A stretch of DNA of 64,000 bases from Arthrobacter terrae (GCF_015708085.1 NZ_JADNYM010000015.1:1-64000), one strand, 5' to 3'. Positions 16,222 to 24,507 are shown, counted from the first letter of the stretch. A program made the numbers and translations. Notes: generated from the letters alone by a model not told the origin.

Positions 16222-16250
16222 TTGATAGTACATAATTCTAGTAATATTGT
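16222..16250 (+). promoter_or_regulatory. Candidate promoter for tspO-MFS-idi in the crt divergent region
   Basis: TTGATA at 16222-16227 and TATTGT at 16245-16250, 17 bases apart, lie upstream of the tspO ATG at 16276. The whole 85-base gap is very AT-rich compared with its surroundings and must also drive crtR-crtE. The short CAA-CTC-TTG palindrome at 16216-16224 overlaps the -35 element and could be part of a MarR operator. TAGTAATA-like direct repeats sit at about 16240-16262. Confidence 0.35.
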
Positions 16251-16275
16251 TGCTTAGTAATAGGAGGTTGACCCG

Positions 16276-17130
16276 ATGGCATCCACTACAACAACCACAG
16301 TCAAGGGCGGCAGAACAGCGGACCAGATAAGGAAAGCCGTGGTCATGTTCAGTACCGTACTCGCCATTGTGGGGTCCTTCGTCGGCTCCGGCGCGCTCGG
16401 CGGAACTCCAATAGCACAAGCCGCCGGCGGAGCATTAGGTGCCGATGCCACTCTGATCGCCCCGGCCGTTCCGGCTTTCGGAGTTTGGAGCATTATCTAC
16501 GCCGGTTTGTTTGCCTATGCCTGCTGGCAGATCCTGCCTGGACGCGCGCTCGGGGACCGGCAAAAACGACTTGGCTATCCCATTGCTGCATCTACGCTGC
16601 TGAACGCGGCATGGATCTTTTCCATCCAGGCGGGCCAGCTCGCCCTGAGCGTGGCTGTGATCTTCCTGCTGGTCGCCGTACTGGCCTGGATTTTTGCCGT
16701 ATGTGTGCAAACTCGACCCCAATCATGGCTTGAGGCCGCAGTCTGTGACGGCACACTGGGGCTGTACTTAGGTTGGGTTTGTATAGCTGCAGCAGCCAAT
16801 GTCAGTGCTCTCCTGGTCAGCTCCGGTTTTTCCGGGGCAGGCATAGACCCAAGATGGTGGGCAGTGTTCGTGCTGGCCGTTGCCGCGCTCATTGGGGTTG
16901 GGCTGGCGGTGGGAGGTAAGGGCCGGTTGGCCCCCGCAGCGACGCTGATCTGGGGGTTTGCCTGGGTTGCAGTGTCCAGGCTCACCGGTGAGCTCCCCTC
17001 GGCCACAGCAGCAGGTGCGGCGATAATTGCCGGTATCTGCGTAGCCGTCGTAACGGTTGTCCTGCGGATACGAGGCAGTAAGCGAACGCAGGTCCGGAGC
17101 CTTGCAGCTGACAGCAGTCCGGCGTCATGA
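16276..17130 (+). CDS. TspO/MBR-related tryptophan-rich membrane protein
   Basis: A 284-residue membrane protein with about eight hydrophobic segments and many tryptophans. Segments Val-Pro-Ala-Phe-Gly-Val-Trp-Ser-Ile-Ile-Tyr, Leu-Asn-Ala-Ala-Trp-Ile-Phe and Tyr-Leu-Gly-Trp-Val resemble the TspO signature positions. It is longer than the typical five-helix TspO of about 160 residues. The ATG has an excellent AGGAGG site. It is the first gene of an operon with an MFS transporter and idi, divergent from the crt operon. TspO proteins bind tetrapyrroles or sterols and affect pigment genes in some bacteria; here a role in carotenoid handling or sensing is inference. Confidence 0.72.
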   Translation: MASTTTTTVKGGRTADQIRKAVVMFSTVLAIVGSFVGSGALGGTPIAQAAGGALGADATLIAPAVPAFGVWSIIYAGLFAYACWQILPGRALGDRQKRLGYPIAASTLLNAAWIFSIQAGQLALSVAVIFLLVAVLAWIFAVCVQTRPQSWLEAAVCDGTLGLYLGWVCIAAAANVSALLVSSGFSGAGIDPRWWAVFVLAVAALIGVGLAVGGKGRLAPAATLIWGFAWVAVSRLTGELPSATAAGAAIIAGICVAVVTVVLRIRGSKRTQVRSLAADSSPAS

Positions 17131-17149
17131 GCACATCATCGCGCACACG

Positions 17150-18763
17150 ATGGTTTGCCCTGGTTTTGTCAGCCTTGCGGTAGCGCTGATAATCGTCGAT
17201 TCCACTATCGTCAATGTAGCGATTCCCTCGATAGTGAAGGATCTATCCGTCACATCGACCCAAGTCCAGTGGGTGCAGGAGTCCTACACTTTGGTCTTTG
17301 CGGCCCTGCTGCTGGTCTTTGGAAACCTGGCCGATCGATTTGGCAGGCGTCGCTTACTGGTATTAGGCGTTGCCGTCTTTGCGCTGTCTTCGCTGCTCGC
17401 TGCGTTCAGCCCCAGCGGTGACCTGCTGATCGGCTCCCGCGTCATTCAGGGGATCGGCGGAGCCATGGTGCTCCCCACTACCTTGTCGATCATCAATGCA
17501 ACATTTCAAGGAAAAGAACGCGCCATGGCATTTGCCGTGTGGGGCTCAACCATCGGTGGTATGACCGCCGTGGGCCCCCTGTTGGGCGGCTGGCTGACCA
17601 CTGCATATTCCTGGCGCTGGGCCTTTGGTATCAATATCCCGCTGGGAATCCTGATCACAGTCGGGGCGCTTTTCACCGTCACCGAATCCAAGGATCCTGG
17701 TGCCAGCCGGGTTGACTGGGTGGGTGCTGCCTTATCGGTGGTGGTCAGTGCCACGCTGGTCTTCGGGTTAATTGAGGGCCGTAATTACGGCTGGTGGACG
17801 GTACAGAAGCCGATGGAGATCGGCCGCTGGACATGGTCGATCGACCTCTCCCCCGTTCCTTTTGCGTTCGCCCTGATGCTGGTTGCCGGGATTGGTTTCA
17901 TTTTCTGGGGCCGGGCAAGGAGCCGGCGCGGCGCGGGCAGCATGCTCGATTTCAGCCTGTTCAGTATCCGATCCTTCCGCAACGGCAATATTGCGGCGAT
18001 GATTGTCAGCCTTGGCGAGTTCGGCATCGTTTTATCCCTCCCCATCTGGCTGCAGAATGTCCTGGGCTACTCGGCACTGCAGACCGGCCTGATTTTGGTG
18101 GCGCTCGCAGCAGGATCGTTTCTGGCCAGCGGTTTTGCCGGCGCCTTCGGAAACAAGGTCGAACCCGTAGTCATTGTCCGGGTCGGAATCGTCGCGGAAA
18201 TCGCAGGAATATTTGGCTTGGGAGTGGTGATAGGTACCAGTACGGGCTGGGGCATCCTCATTCCCTTTCTCTTCGTTTACGGTTTCGGAGTAGGTCTGGC
18301 CACAGCGCAACTTACGGGTGTGGTGCTCAAGGACGTCCCACCGGCCAAGAGCGGGCAAGCGTCGGGGACGCAAAGCACGGCGCGGCAGATCGGCTCCGCG
18401 TTGGGGATCGCGGTTCTGGGCACCATCTTATTCACGACGGCATCAGTACAGCTGGATAATTCACTGCGGGACACACAGATGACCGACGCAGGTCGTGGAC
18501 AGCTTGTCACCGCAGTAGTGGAATCTTCCGGGGCCGCCATCGCCGGCCTCCAGGCCCAACCGGGTACCGGCGCCGCGGCGGCGGCAGCAAAGGAAGCCTT
18601 TTCCAATGGAACAAAATATTCGGCCTTTGCCGCCGCTGGGTTCTTGATTGCAGGCCTGGCGGCGACCCTGTCGCTCGGAGGCCCGCGCCGGCTGCCCGCC
18701 GCGGGAGCCGACAGTGTTCCGGCTATGGTGGGAAGCGAAGCAGAAGGGCAGGACAAGGCATGA
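17150..18763 (+). CDS. MFS drug:H+ antiporter-2-type transporter with an apparent N-terminal frameshift
   Basis: A 14-helix-class MFS transporter (DHA2 family). Motifs present are Asp-Ser-Thr-Ile-Val-Asn-Val-Ala-Ile-Pro (helix 1), Gly-Asn-Leu-Ala-Asp-Arg-Phe-Gly-Arg-Arg (motif A) and Gly-Ala-Met-Val-Leu-Pro. The expected start is the ATG at 17127 in an ATGA overlap with tspO. It reads Met-Ser-Thr-Ser-Ser-Arg-Thr-Arg-Trp-Phe-Ala-Leu-Val and then hits TAG at about 17181. One missing G near 17176 would join it to the main frame. As given, translation could start only at the in-frame ATG at 17150, with an altered first helix. It lies between tspO and idi, so a link to pigment or isoprenoid export is possible. 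Confidence 0.75.
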   Translation: MVCPGFVSLAVALIIVDSTIVNVAIPSIVKDLSVTSTQVQWVQESYTLVFAALLLVFGNLADRFGRRRLLVLGVAVFALSSLLAAFSPSGDLLIGSRVIQGIGGAMVLPTTLSIINATFQGKERAMAFAVWGSTIGGMTAVGPLLGGWLTTAYSWRWAFGINIPLGILITVGALFTVTESKDPGASRVDWVGAALSVVVSATLVFGLIEGRNYGWWTVQKPMEIGRWTWSIDLSPVPFAFALMLVAGIGFIFWGRARSRRGAGSMLDFSLFSIRSFRNGNIAAMIVSLGEFGIVLSLPIWLQNVLGYSALQTGLILVALAAGSFLASGFAGAFGNKVEPVVIVRVGIVAEIAGIFGLGVVIGTSTGWGILIPFLFVYGFGVGLATAQLTGVVLKDVPPAKSGQASGTQSTARQIGSALGIAVLGTILFTTASVQLDNSLRDTQMTDAGRGQLVTAVVESSGAAIAGLQAQPGTGAAAAAAKEAFSNGTKYSAFAAAGFLIAGLAATLSLGGPRRLPAAGADSVPAMVGSEAEGQDKA

Positions 18764-19308
18764 ATCAAAGTATCGAACTGGTCCGGCTGATGGATGACCA
18801 GGGCAATGACATCGGCGTGGCGGACAAGCGGACCGTCCATACCAGCACGACACCACTCCACCTGGCGTTTTCCTGCCATGTTTTCGACAAATATGGACGA
18901 ACCTTGGTCACCCGCAGGGCGCTGACCAAAGCAACGTGGCCCGGAGTGTGGACAAACTCCTTCTGCGGGCACCCCGCTCCCGGGGAATCCATGGAAGATG
19001 CCATCCGTCGCCGGGCCCGCGAGGAACTTCGAATGACAATATCCACGCCCGCCGTCGTACTGCCGGATTTCCGGTACCGGGCCGTTGACGCTTCCGGCAT
19101 CGTCGAAAACGAGATCTGTCCGGTTTATCGGGCCGATTATCCGGGGGATCCGCAGGAAGAGCTCAATCCCCACCCCGGCGAAGTCAGCGAATGGGCATGG
19201 CTGGAGCCTGCGAAGTTATCGCAAAGCGTGGCCGGGGCGCCTTTCGCCTTCAGCCCGTGGCTCGTTTGCCAGCTTGAACAAGGACTATATTTTCCCGCCG
19301 GTGCGTAG
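18760..19308 (+). CDS. idi: Isopentenyl-diphosphate delta-isomerase, type I
   Basis: A 182-residue Nudix-fold isomerase that interconverts IPP and DMAPP, supplying both chain-elongation and CrtEb substrates. The catalytic Cys69 lies in Asn-Ser-Phe-Cys-Gly-His-Pro, the acidic residues in Val-Glu-Asn-Glu-Ile-Cys-Pro (118-120), and the Nudix-like helix in Arg-Arg-Ala-Arg-Glu-Glu-Leu. The ATG overlaps the transporter stop by 4 bases. Its place in the divergent operon ties precursor supply to pigment synthesis. Confidence 0.93.
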   Translation: MNQSIELVRLMDDQGNDIGVADKRTVHTSTTPLHLAFSCHVFDKYGRTLVTRRALTKATWPGVWTNSFCGHPAPGESMEDAIRRRAREELRMTISTPAVVLPDFRYRAVDASGIVENEICPVYRADYPGDPQEELNPHPGEVSEWAWLEPAKLSQSVAGAPFAFSPWLVCQLEQGLYFPAGA

Positions 19309-19367
19309 ATTCGCGGCTGCATAGGCTGGTCCGCAAACAACCATCCCGTCCGGCTTCCGCGGGGAGC

Positions 19368-19676
19368 CTACTTGGGGTTTTCTTCCACATACCTTTCGCC
19401 CTCGTGTTCATAGACGGTGAAATTTTCATTCATCTCTTTGATGGCCTGCGCATCCGCGCCCCCCGGGGTTTTGACCGGGTCATCCGTATTCGTCCGGTCT
19501 GCGTCCCCGAAGACGGCGCCAAGCCCCTTCGCGTCCTTCGTCACTTCCCCCGGTGCCAGAACCTCATCGCCGCCGCGGGAACCTCGTGCCTGCTTGTCTT
19601 CCCCGTTGCGGTCGTCCCGATCCCGCTCTTGATGGCCGTTGTTCATGGCGCCGTCGTTCGTATTTTTGTCCGTCAC
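19368..19676 (-). CDS. Small, highly charged hypothetical protein
   Basis: A 102-residue, hydrophilic protein rich in Asp, Glu, Arg, Asn and Gly, with no hydrophobic segment and a probably disordered N-terminal half. The C-terminal part (Asn-Phe-Thr-Val-Tyr-Glu-His-Glu-Gly-Glu-Arg-Tyr) looks more ordered. The ATG forms a 4-base overlap with the upstream MarR gene, so the two are co-translated. I do not recognise a family; the composition suggests a stress-related soluble protein, which is speculative. Confidence 0.6.
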   Translation of the reverse strand: MTDKNTNDGAMNNGHQERDRDDRNGEDKQARGSRGGDEVLAPGEVTKDAKGLGAVFGDADRTNTDDPVKTPGGADAQAIKEMNENFTVYEHEGERYVEENPK

Positions 19677-20263
19677 AATAACCGCTCCCTTATCCCAGCC
19701 GGGTTAGTCCCGTGCTGTACCGACAAACTTACTATTTCGCTACGGTCGTGCGCAGTGTCGTCGCCTTCTGAGCCCGTGGCGCCACCGTCCCGTTCGACGG
19801 CAAGCCACGTGGTCAGGATGACCGTCGTTCTCGACAGGAAATCAAGGATGGCGCTCTGCTGCTGCGGACTGTAACTCTCCAGCAGCGCGTCGGTGCCAGT
19901 CATGATAGGCCTGAGCCGGCTCCGTGCCCGGTCCACCGATTCTTTGGTGGGGACGACGAGCAGACGGCGTCTGTCATGGGGATGCTGACGGCGTGCCACA
20001 TGACCCATATTCACTAACCGGTCCACTACTGCCGTGGCTGCCGCCGTGCTGATCATCAACAGACGGGCCAGCTCGGTGGGGCTCAATGGCCCCTGCTGCA
20101 TCAGATGCTGCAGGGCTTCCAAATCGGTGTTGTTCACCTCTAGGTGGCGGCCGAGATGCTTCTCCACTTCGTGGTTGACGGTGAGGATTCTGCGCAGAAG
20201 AATCGATGCGGAGGTTTCTGCATCTGGCTCCTCATGCGTTTCCGCCACATCCAAGTCCGCCAT
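19673..20263 (-). CDS. Second MarR-family regulator
   Basis: A 196-residue winged-helix regulator closely resembling the crtR product in the DNA-binding region (Leu-Ala-Arg-Leu-Leu-Met-Ile-Ser-Thr-Ala-Ala-Ala-Thr-Ala-Val-Val-Asp-Arg-Leu, wing with His-Asp-Arg-Arg-Arg-Leu-Leu-Val-Val). It has extra acidic residues at the N-terminus and a polar C-terminal tail. It is divergent from a PNPOx-like gene across a 100-base gap containing a good palindrome. It may be a duplicated CrtR relative acting on its own neighbours. Confidence 0.83.
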   Translation of the reverse strand: MADLDVAETHEEPDAETSASILLRRILTVNHEVEKHLGRHLEVNNTDLEALQHLMQQGPLSPTELARLLMISTAAATAVVDRLVNMGHVARRQHPHDRRRLLVVPTKESVDRARSRLRPIMTGTDALLESYSPQQQSAILDFLSRTTVILTTWLAVERDGGATGSEGDDTAHDRSEIVSLSVQHGTNPAGIRERLL

Positions 20264-20292
20264 CTAAAGAGTGTACCGATCAGAAGCTTGAA

Positions 20293-20317
20293 AAGTAAGT
20301 AGTTTGAGTATTTACTT
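20293..20317. promoter_or_regulatory. Candidate MarR operator between the divergent genes
   Basis: AAGTAAGTA, seven bases, then TATTTACTT: an inverted repeat matching in eight of nine positions, in an AT-rich gap between the MarR start (20263) and the PNPOx-like start (20364). Size and symmetry suit a MarR dimer. It is a sequence observation only; binding is inferred. Confidence 0.5.
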
Positions 20318-20363
20318 ATCAGCAGGCTTGCTACCTGCAGGCATCACTATCGAGAAGGCAGTC

Positions 20364-20900
20364 ATGACAGAGACGAACGAAAAGGCCGGCGGCCACGGGA
20401 ACAACGAGCAGAAAAACGGTCAGCAGAAGGAGGACGTGCAAAAAGTTGTTGACATCATCAATGACACCAAAATAGGCATGTTCACCACGACGAACGAAAA
20501 CGGCGGCCTCGTCAGCCGTCCACTGGTTGCTCAGGAAGTGCGCGACGACGGTGACCTGTGGTTTTTCACCGACAAAGACACCTCGCAGGTAACCCACGTG
20601 CGTGCCCGGAAGGAGGTAAATGTCAGCTTTGGTAATCGAAGCGAATGGGTATCCGTTGCCGGACGGGCCGAGGTGATCGAAGACCGGGCTAAAGCAGAGC
20701 AGTTGTGGAACCCCATAGTTGAGGCCTGGTTCCCCCAAGGACCCGGCACACCCGGATTAGTCCTCATCCGCGTGGAGTCCGAGTCCGCCCAATACTGGGA
20801 CACTCCCGGCGGTCCGGTCGCAGCCGTTCTCAGCTGGGTGAAATCGCGCCTCACCGGCCAGCGCATTGATGCCGGCGAAAGTCACACGACCGAGCTCTAA
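20364..20900 (+). CDS. Pyridoxamine 5'-phosphate oxidase-like, general stress protein 26 type
   Basis: A 178-residue protein with a hydrophilic N-terminal extension of about 25 residues (Asn-Glu-Gln-Lys-Asn-Gly-Gln-Gln) and then a split-barrel flavin-binding fold: Ile-Gly-Met-Phe-Thr-Thr-Thr, Ser-Arg-Pro-Leu, Leu-Trp-Phe-Phe-Thr-Asp, and Ala-Gln-Tyr-Trp-Asp-Thr-Pro-Gly-Gly near the C-terminus. The ATG has GAGAAGG upstream. Proteins of this group bind FMN, FAD or F420 and are often stress-induced. Regulation by the divergent MarR is likely from position. Confidence 0.82.
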   Translation: MTETNEKAGGHGNNEQKNGQQKEDVQKVVDIINDTKIGMFTTTNENGGLVSRPLVAQEVRDDGDLWFFTDKDTSQVTHVRARKEVNVSFGNRSEWVSVAGRAEVIEDRAKAEQLWNPIVEAWFPQGPGTPGLVLIRVESESAQYWDTPGGPVAAVLSWVKSRLTGQRIDAGESHTTEL

Positions 20901-20967
20901 AGTGGCTGCTCCCTGCACGGTCGATGCCGCTTCCCTGGAAGTTGGCACCGGCCACCGGCAGCGGGGT

Positions 20968-21735
20968 TCATACCGTTGGCGCCGAATGAGGTACCGGGTT
21001 GAGGGCTTGGACGCCCCGTAGCCGTGGCTCGATCAGATTGCTCCACAGCGCGAGCCAGATAAAAATTCCGGCGGAACTGATCAGCACCCCGCCAAGGACG
21101 TCCGTCGGGTAGTGCACGCCAAGATAAATTCGGGAGAAAGCCACCACGGCCGTGAACAGTGCGCCTACGACGACGGCCAGCCTGCGCTGGACGCCCGGCC
21201 GGGCAAGAACAAGGATTACCGCCCATGCCAGGGATGCCGCGAAGGCTGTGTGACCGCTGGGGAAGCTGTTATGACCGGTTTCGATGATGAGCGCGTGCGT
21301 GGCGGATGAGGGTGGCCGTAGCCGGGCGACGGTGTATTTGCCGATCTCCGCGCTCAGCCACCCCACGGCGGTGATCGATCCGAAGGCCAGCGCCCGCAAC
21401 GGCGCACGGAGCCGCCACCACACCCAGAAACAGATCAGGAAAAAAATGACAGCGGCGCCAATTGGGCCGATACCGTAATTGATGCCCAGTCCAATGGCAT
21501 TCAGGAATGGGTCGCGCCCTTCGCTCAGCTCGACATCCAGCGCCAGGTCCGGGCTGAAGGGGCCATAGGATTTCGCTATCAGCCCGATGGTCAGCGTCAG
21601 GGCAAAGAGCACTACGCCAATCGGAGCCAAGAACCAGGAACCCAGCGGCAGCAGCGGCGCCGGCCTGCTCGCTGGCGTTGTGCCAGGTTGCCCGGGCGTC
21701 CGTGCGGCACGGCCTTGCTCCAAGGGTTCGTTCAT
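20968..21735 (-). CDS. PAP2-superfamily membrane phosphatase
   Basis: A 255-residue protein with about six helices and the three phosphatase motifs: Lys-Tyr-Thr-Val-Ala-Arg-Leu-Arg-Pro-Pro, Phe-Pro-Ser-Gly-His-Thr-Ala, and Ser-Arg-Ile-Tyr-Leu-Gly-Val-His-Tyr-Pro-Thr-Asp. Such enzymes dephosphorylate lipid phosphates such as undecaprenyl diphosphate or phosphatidic acid at the outer face of the membrane. It lies downstream of the frameshifted histidine kinase on the same strand with an 81-base gap, so co-transcription is possible. Confidence 0.88.
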   Translation of the reverse strand: MNEPLEQGRAARTPGQPGTTPASRPAPLLPLGSWFLAPIGVVLFALTLTIGLIAKSYGPFSPDLALDVELSEGRDPFLNAIGLGINYGIGPIGAAVIFFLICFWVWWRLRAPLRALAFGSITAVGWLSAEIGKYTVARLRPPSSATHALIIETGHNSFPSGHTAFAASLAWAVILVLARPGVQRRLAVVVGALFTAVVAFSRIYLGVHYPTDVLGGVLISSAGIFIWLALWSNLIEPRLRGVQALNPVPHSAPTV

Positions 21736-21816
21736 TGGTGTCCTCCGGCGCTCAATCCATCAATGTTCATCTGGACAGTCTGCCAGCTCAGCGTTGAGAG
21801 GATGCTGAGAAGGACA

Positions 21817-23215
21817 TCAGCGGGATCCGAGCAGCGGCAGCCTGATCTCGAATCGGCAAAACCCGTCGGATGCCTCTCCCGCGATGATGGCTCCGTCGTG
21901 GGCGGCCAACAGCGACCGCGCGATGACCAACCCCAAGCCGCTGCCGCCGGTGTCCCGGGAACGGCTTTCGTCCAGACGGACGAAGCGCTCAAAGATGCGT
22001 TCGCGTTCGGCCTCCGGAACCGGCGGACCGTCGTTGTCAATCCACAGCCTCGCGGTGCCGTCGTCGGCCGTCAAAGTCACCCGGACCGTATGTTCTGCGT
22101 GCCGGCCTGCGTTGTCGAGGACGTTACGCAGCACCTGGGAAAGCCGTCGTGCATCCCCGCTCACGCGGACGGGCTCGAGGCGGGAGCGCACCTCGTGGCC
22201 CGTGGTGGACCGGAGCCGCCGCAGCTCATCCGCCAGGACGTCATCGAGATCAACGTCTGCACGCAGGATTTGCAGCCCGTTGTCTTCTGCTTTGGAAAGC
22301 GTGAGCAAATCCTCCACCAGATACCCCATCCGCCGTGTCTCCGCCACCAGCAAAGGCGCCATGTCCAGCCAAGTACGATGCGTAGGATCCTGGGCGGACA
22401 CTTCCAGGCCCGTACGCAACGTGGTCAGCGGGCTGCGAAGCTCGTGACTGGCGTGGCTGACAAACTGGCGTTGATGAGTGTCGGCGGTTTCAATGCGGCC
22501 CAGCATCGCGTTCATAGTCACGGCCAGGGCGGCCAGCTCATCATTGGTAGGCGGCACGTCCACCCTGTCCGCCAGATGTCCGGCATCGATGTCAGCGACC
22601 TGGGCGCGGGTGATCTCTACCTGCCGCAAGGACCGACCGACCAGAAACCGCACCGCCATTCCAACGATCAGCAGCAACGCAGGGGTGGCCAGCAGCAGGA
22701 ACAATGCCACGGTCCGCACCGTATCGGCCTGGACTTGGATACTCCGCGCCGCCAGTACAACGTACGTGTCGGTTCCGGACGTTGCACCGGTGGCCACAAG
22801 GTAAAACTCCCCGTCCGAATCCCCGGTCACCCCTACGAGGAATGAGACCTCCTTTGCCATACTCTCGCCGGGGTTGGGCCGTAGCGATCCCATTGGAGTT
22901 TTCAGCAGTTCCGGATCCGAGGCTTGCACAACACGTCCCGATCCGTCCAGGATCTGGATCAACAGTCCCTGTCCCTCGGCAGAGGAGATGTTCTGCCCGG
23001 CCTCCGCCATCTCCCCGCTGCTGAGCACCTCCGCGACATCGGTGGTCTTGCTTCGCAGCATGTCGTCCGTTGCGACTGTCAAAGCATTCTGCAGCAGCAC
23101 GAGCAGGAGCACCCCCCCCAGCCAGCAGCGCGCACGCCACCACCACAACGGCAGAGGCCGTGGATTGGTTTCGGATCCCCCAGCGCACGGCGGTCGGCCG
23201 GAATAAAGTATGCAC
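21817..23215 (-). pseudogene. Sensor histidine kinase interrupted by a frameshift in a G8 tract
   Basis: The kinase has a second transmembrane helix at mid-length, a HAMP segment, HisKA (Val-Ser-His-Ala-Ser-His-Glu-Leu-Arg-Ser-Pro-Leu) and HATPase_c (Asn-Val-Leu-Asp-Asn-Ala-Gly-Arg-His, Asp-Asn-Asp-Gly-Pro-Pro-Val, Gly-Ser-Gly-Leu-Gly-Leu). The first transmembrane segment is split between two frames. From a GTG at 23215 the frame reads Val-Val-Val-Val-Ala-Cys-Ala-Leu-Leu-Ala-Gly up to the run of eight G (plus-strand C8, 23112-23119), and the rest continues one frame away as Gly-Val-Leu-Leu-Leu-Val-Leu-Leu. Seven G would restore one protein of about 466 residues. An internal ATG at 23148 would give a soluble-start variant. 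There is no response regulator beside it. Confidence 0.75.
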
Positions 23216-23217
23216 TG

Positions 23218-24507
23218 TCAGCGCACTTTGAGTCGCCACAGCGAGGTAATTTCCGCTGACCGTGCTGCGTGCAGGAGGTCGCCGGTGTCACCGGCCCGGC
23301 GGTGCGTGGGCGCAGTGCCGGAACGGTCGACGACGACGAGTCCGGACTCGTCGATCATGGCCAGCAGCTCCCCGCGTGAACGCAATTCCAGATGCTCTGC
23401 CAGGTCCGAGAGCACCAGCCAGCCTTCCCCCTCCGGTTCCAGATGGTCCTTCAGACCGGCCAGGAAGCGGCGCAGCATGTTGCTCTCCGGGTCATAGACC
23501 GCATGGTCAAGGGTGGACGCCGGCATCGCGGGGATCCACGGCGGATTACAGACCACCAGCGCGGCCCGGCCGGCGGGAAAGAGGTCTGTTTCCACGACTT
23601 CCACCCGACCGGCCAGGTTGAGGTTGCTGAGATTTTCCCGGGCGCAGTCCACCGCGCGCCGGTCCTGATCGGTCGCGATGACGCGCTGCACTCCGCGGTG
23701 GCCGAGAATCGCGGCCAGCACTCCTGTGCCGGTACCGACGTCGAACGCCACAGCGCCGGAGGCACAAACGGCCTGGGGAAGCGGAGCTTCGGACACCAAG
23801 GCCAAATACTCGCCTCGAATGGGGGAAAAAACGCCATAATGCGGATAGATGCGGGCTCCGAGCGCTGGAATCTGTACGCCCTTGTGGCGCCATTCGTGGG
23901 CGCCAATGACACCGGTCAACTCACGCAGCGCAATGACGCTGGGCCCTGCGGCAACACCATAAGCTTCGGTGCAGGCCACCGCGACGTCCGGGGCCCGGCG
24001 CAGCGGAACGCTGTAATCAGATGCCAACGGAACAAGGAGCAAACCCAGCAATTGTGCCTGCCGTGTTCTGCTCTCCCGGTGCTGGCGGAAGGTTGCTGCG
24101 GCGGAGCTCCTCGGCGGTTGCCGTTGCCTGCCGACGCGGCGGGCCAGAGCGCTGAGCAGCTGGCGTGCGTTCTGGAAGTCTCCACGCCACAGGATTCCGG
24201 TCCCCTGTTGCACCAGCCGGTACGCCCGGTCTGCGCTCAGCCGGTCGTCGCCAACCACGATTCGGACCGGGGCAGCCTGCCGGCTCTGGGAATGCCAGCG
24301 GGCCTGCTGCTCTATCCCCGCTTCGGTCCAGTGGATGGTTGCGGATTCAGCGGCAGGGACGGCAGGTTCGACAGGTTCAGTGCAACCACCCGGGAGGCTC
24401 ACGGGCGATTCGTGGCTTTTGGACGTTACGATGACAGCTCCTGGCTTAGGTATGGCCCACCGTGGCAGTCCCTGAAAATGATGCGGCTCCCATGGTATCC
24501 ACTGCAT
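23218..24507 (-). CDS. Class I SAM-dependent methyltransferase of unknown target
   Basis: The C-terminal half is a methyltransferase fold: Phe-Asp-Val-Gly-Thr-Gly-Thr-Gly-Val-Leu-Ala (SAM-binding), Ala-Thr-Asp-Gln-Asp and Cys-Asn-Pro-Pro-Trp-Ile, the NPP(Y/F/W) motif of N-methyltransferases such as PrmC and RsmC relatives. The N-terminal half contains Leu-Trp-Arg-Gly-Asp-Phe-Gln-Asn-Ala-Arg-Gln-Leu-Leu, a conserved segment in this bacterial family. The start is uncertain: the ATG at 24507 is used, while a TTG at 24588 stays in frame. It ends three bases before the likely GTG of the kinase, occupying the place where a response regulator would usually be. Confidence 0.75.
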   Translation of the reverse strand: MQWIPWEPHHFQGLPRWAIPKPGAVIVTSKSHESPVSLPGGCTEPVEPAVPAAESATIHWTEAGIEQQARWHSQSRQAAPVRIVVGDDRLSADRAYRLVQQGTGILWRGDFQNARQLLSALARRVGRQRQPPRSSAAATFRQHRESRTRQAQLLGLLLVPLASDYSVPLRRAPDVAVACTEAYGVAAGPSVIALRELTGVIGAHEWRHKGVQIPALGARIYPHYGVFSPIRGEYLALVSEAPLPQAVCASGAVAFDVGTGTGVLAAILGHRGVQRVIATDQDRRAVDCARENLSNLNLAGRVEVVETDLFPAGRAALVVCNPPWIPAMPASTLDHAVYDPESNMLRRFLAGLKDHLEPEGEGWLVLSDLAEHLELRSRGELLAMIDESGLVVVDRSGTAPTHRRAGDTGDLLHAARSAEITSLWRLKVR

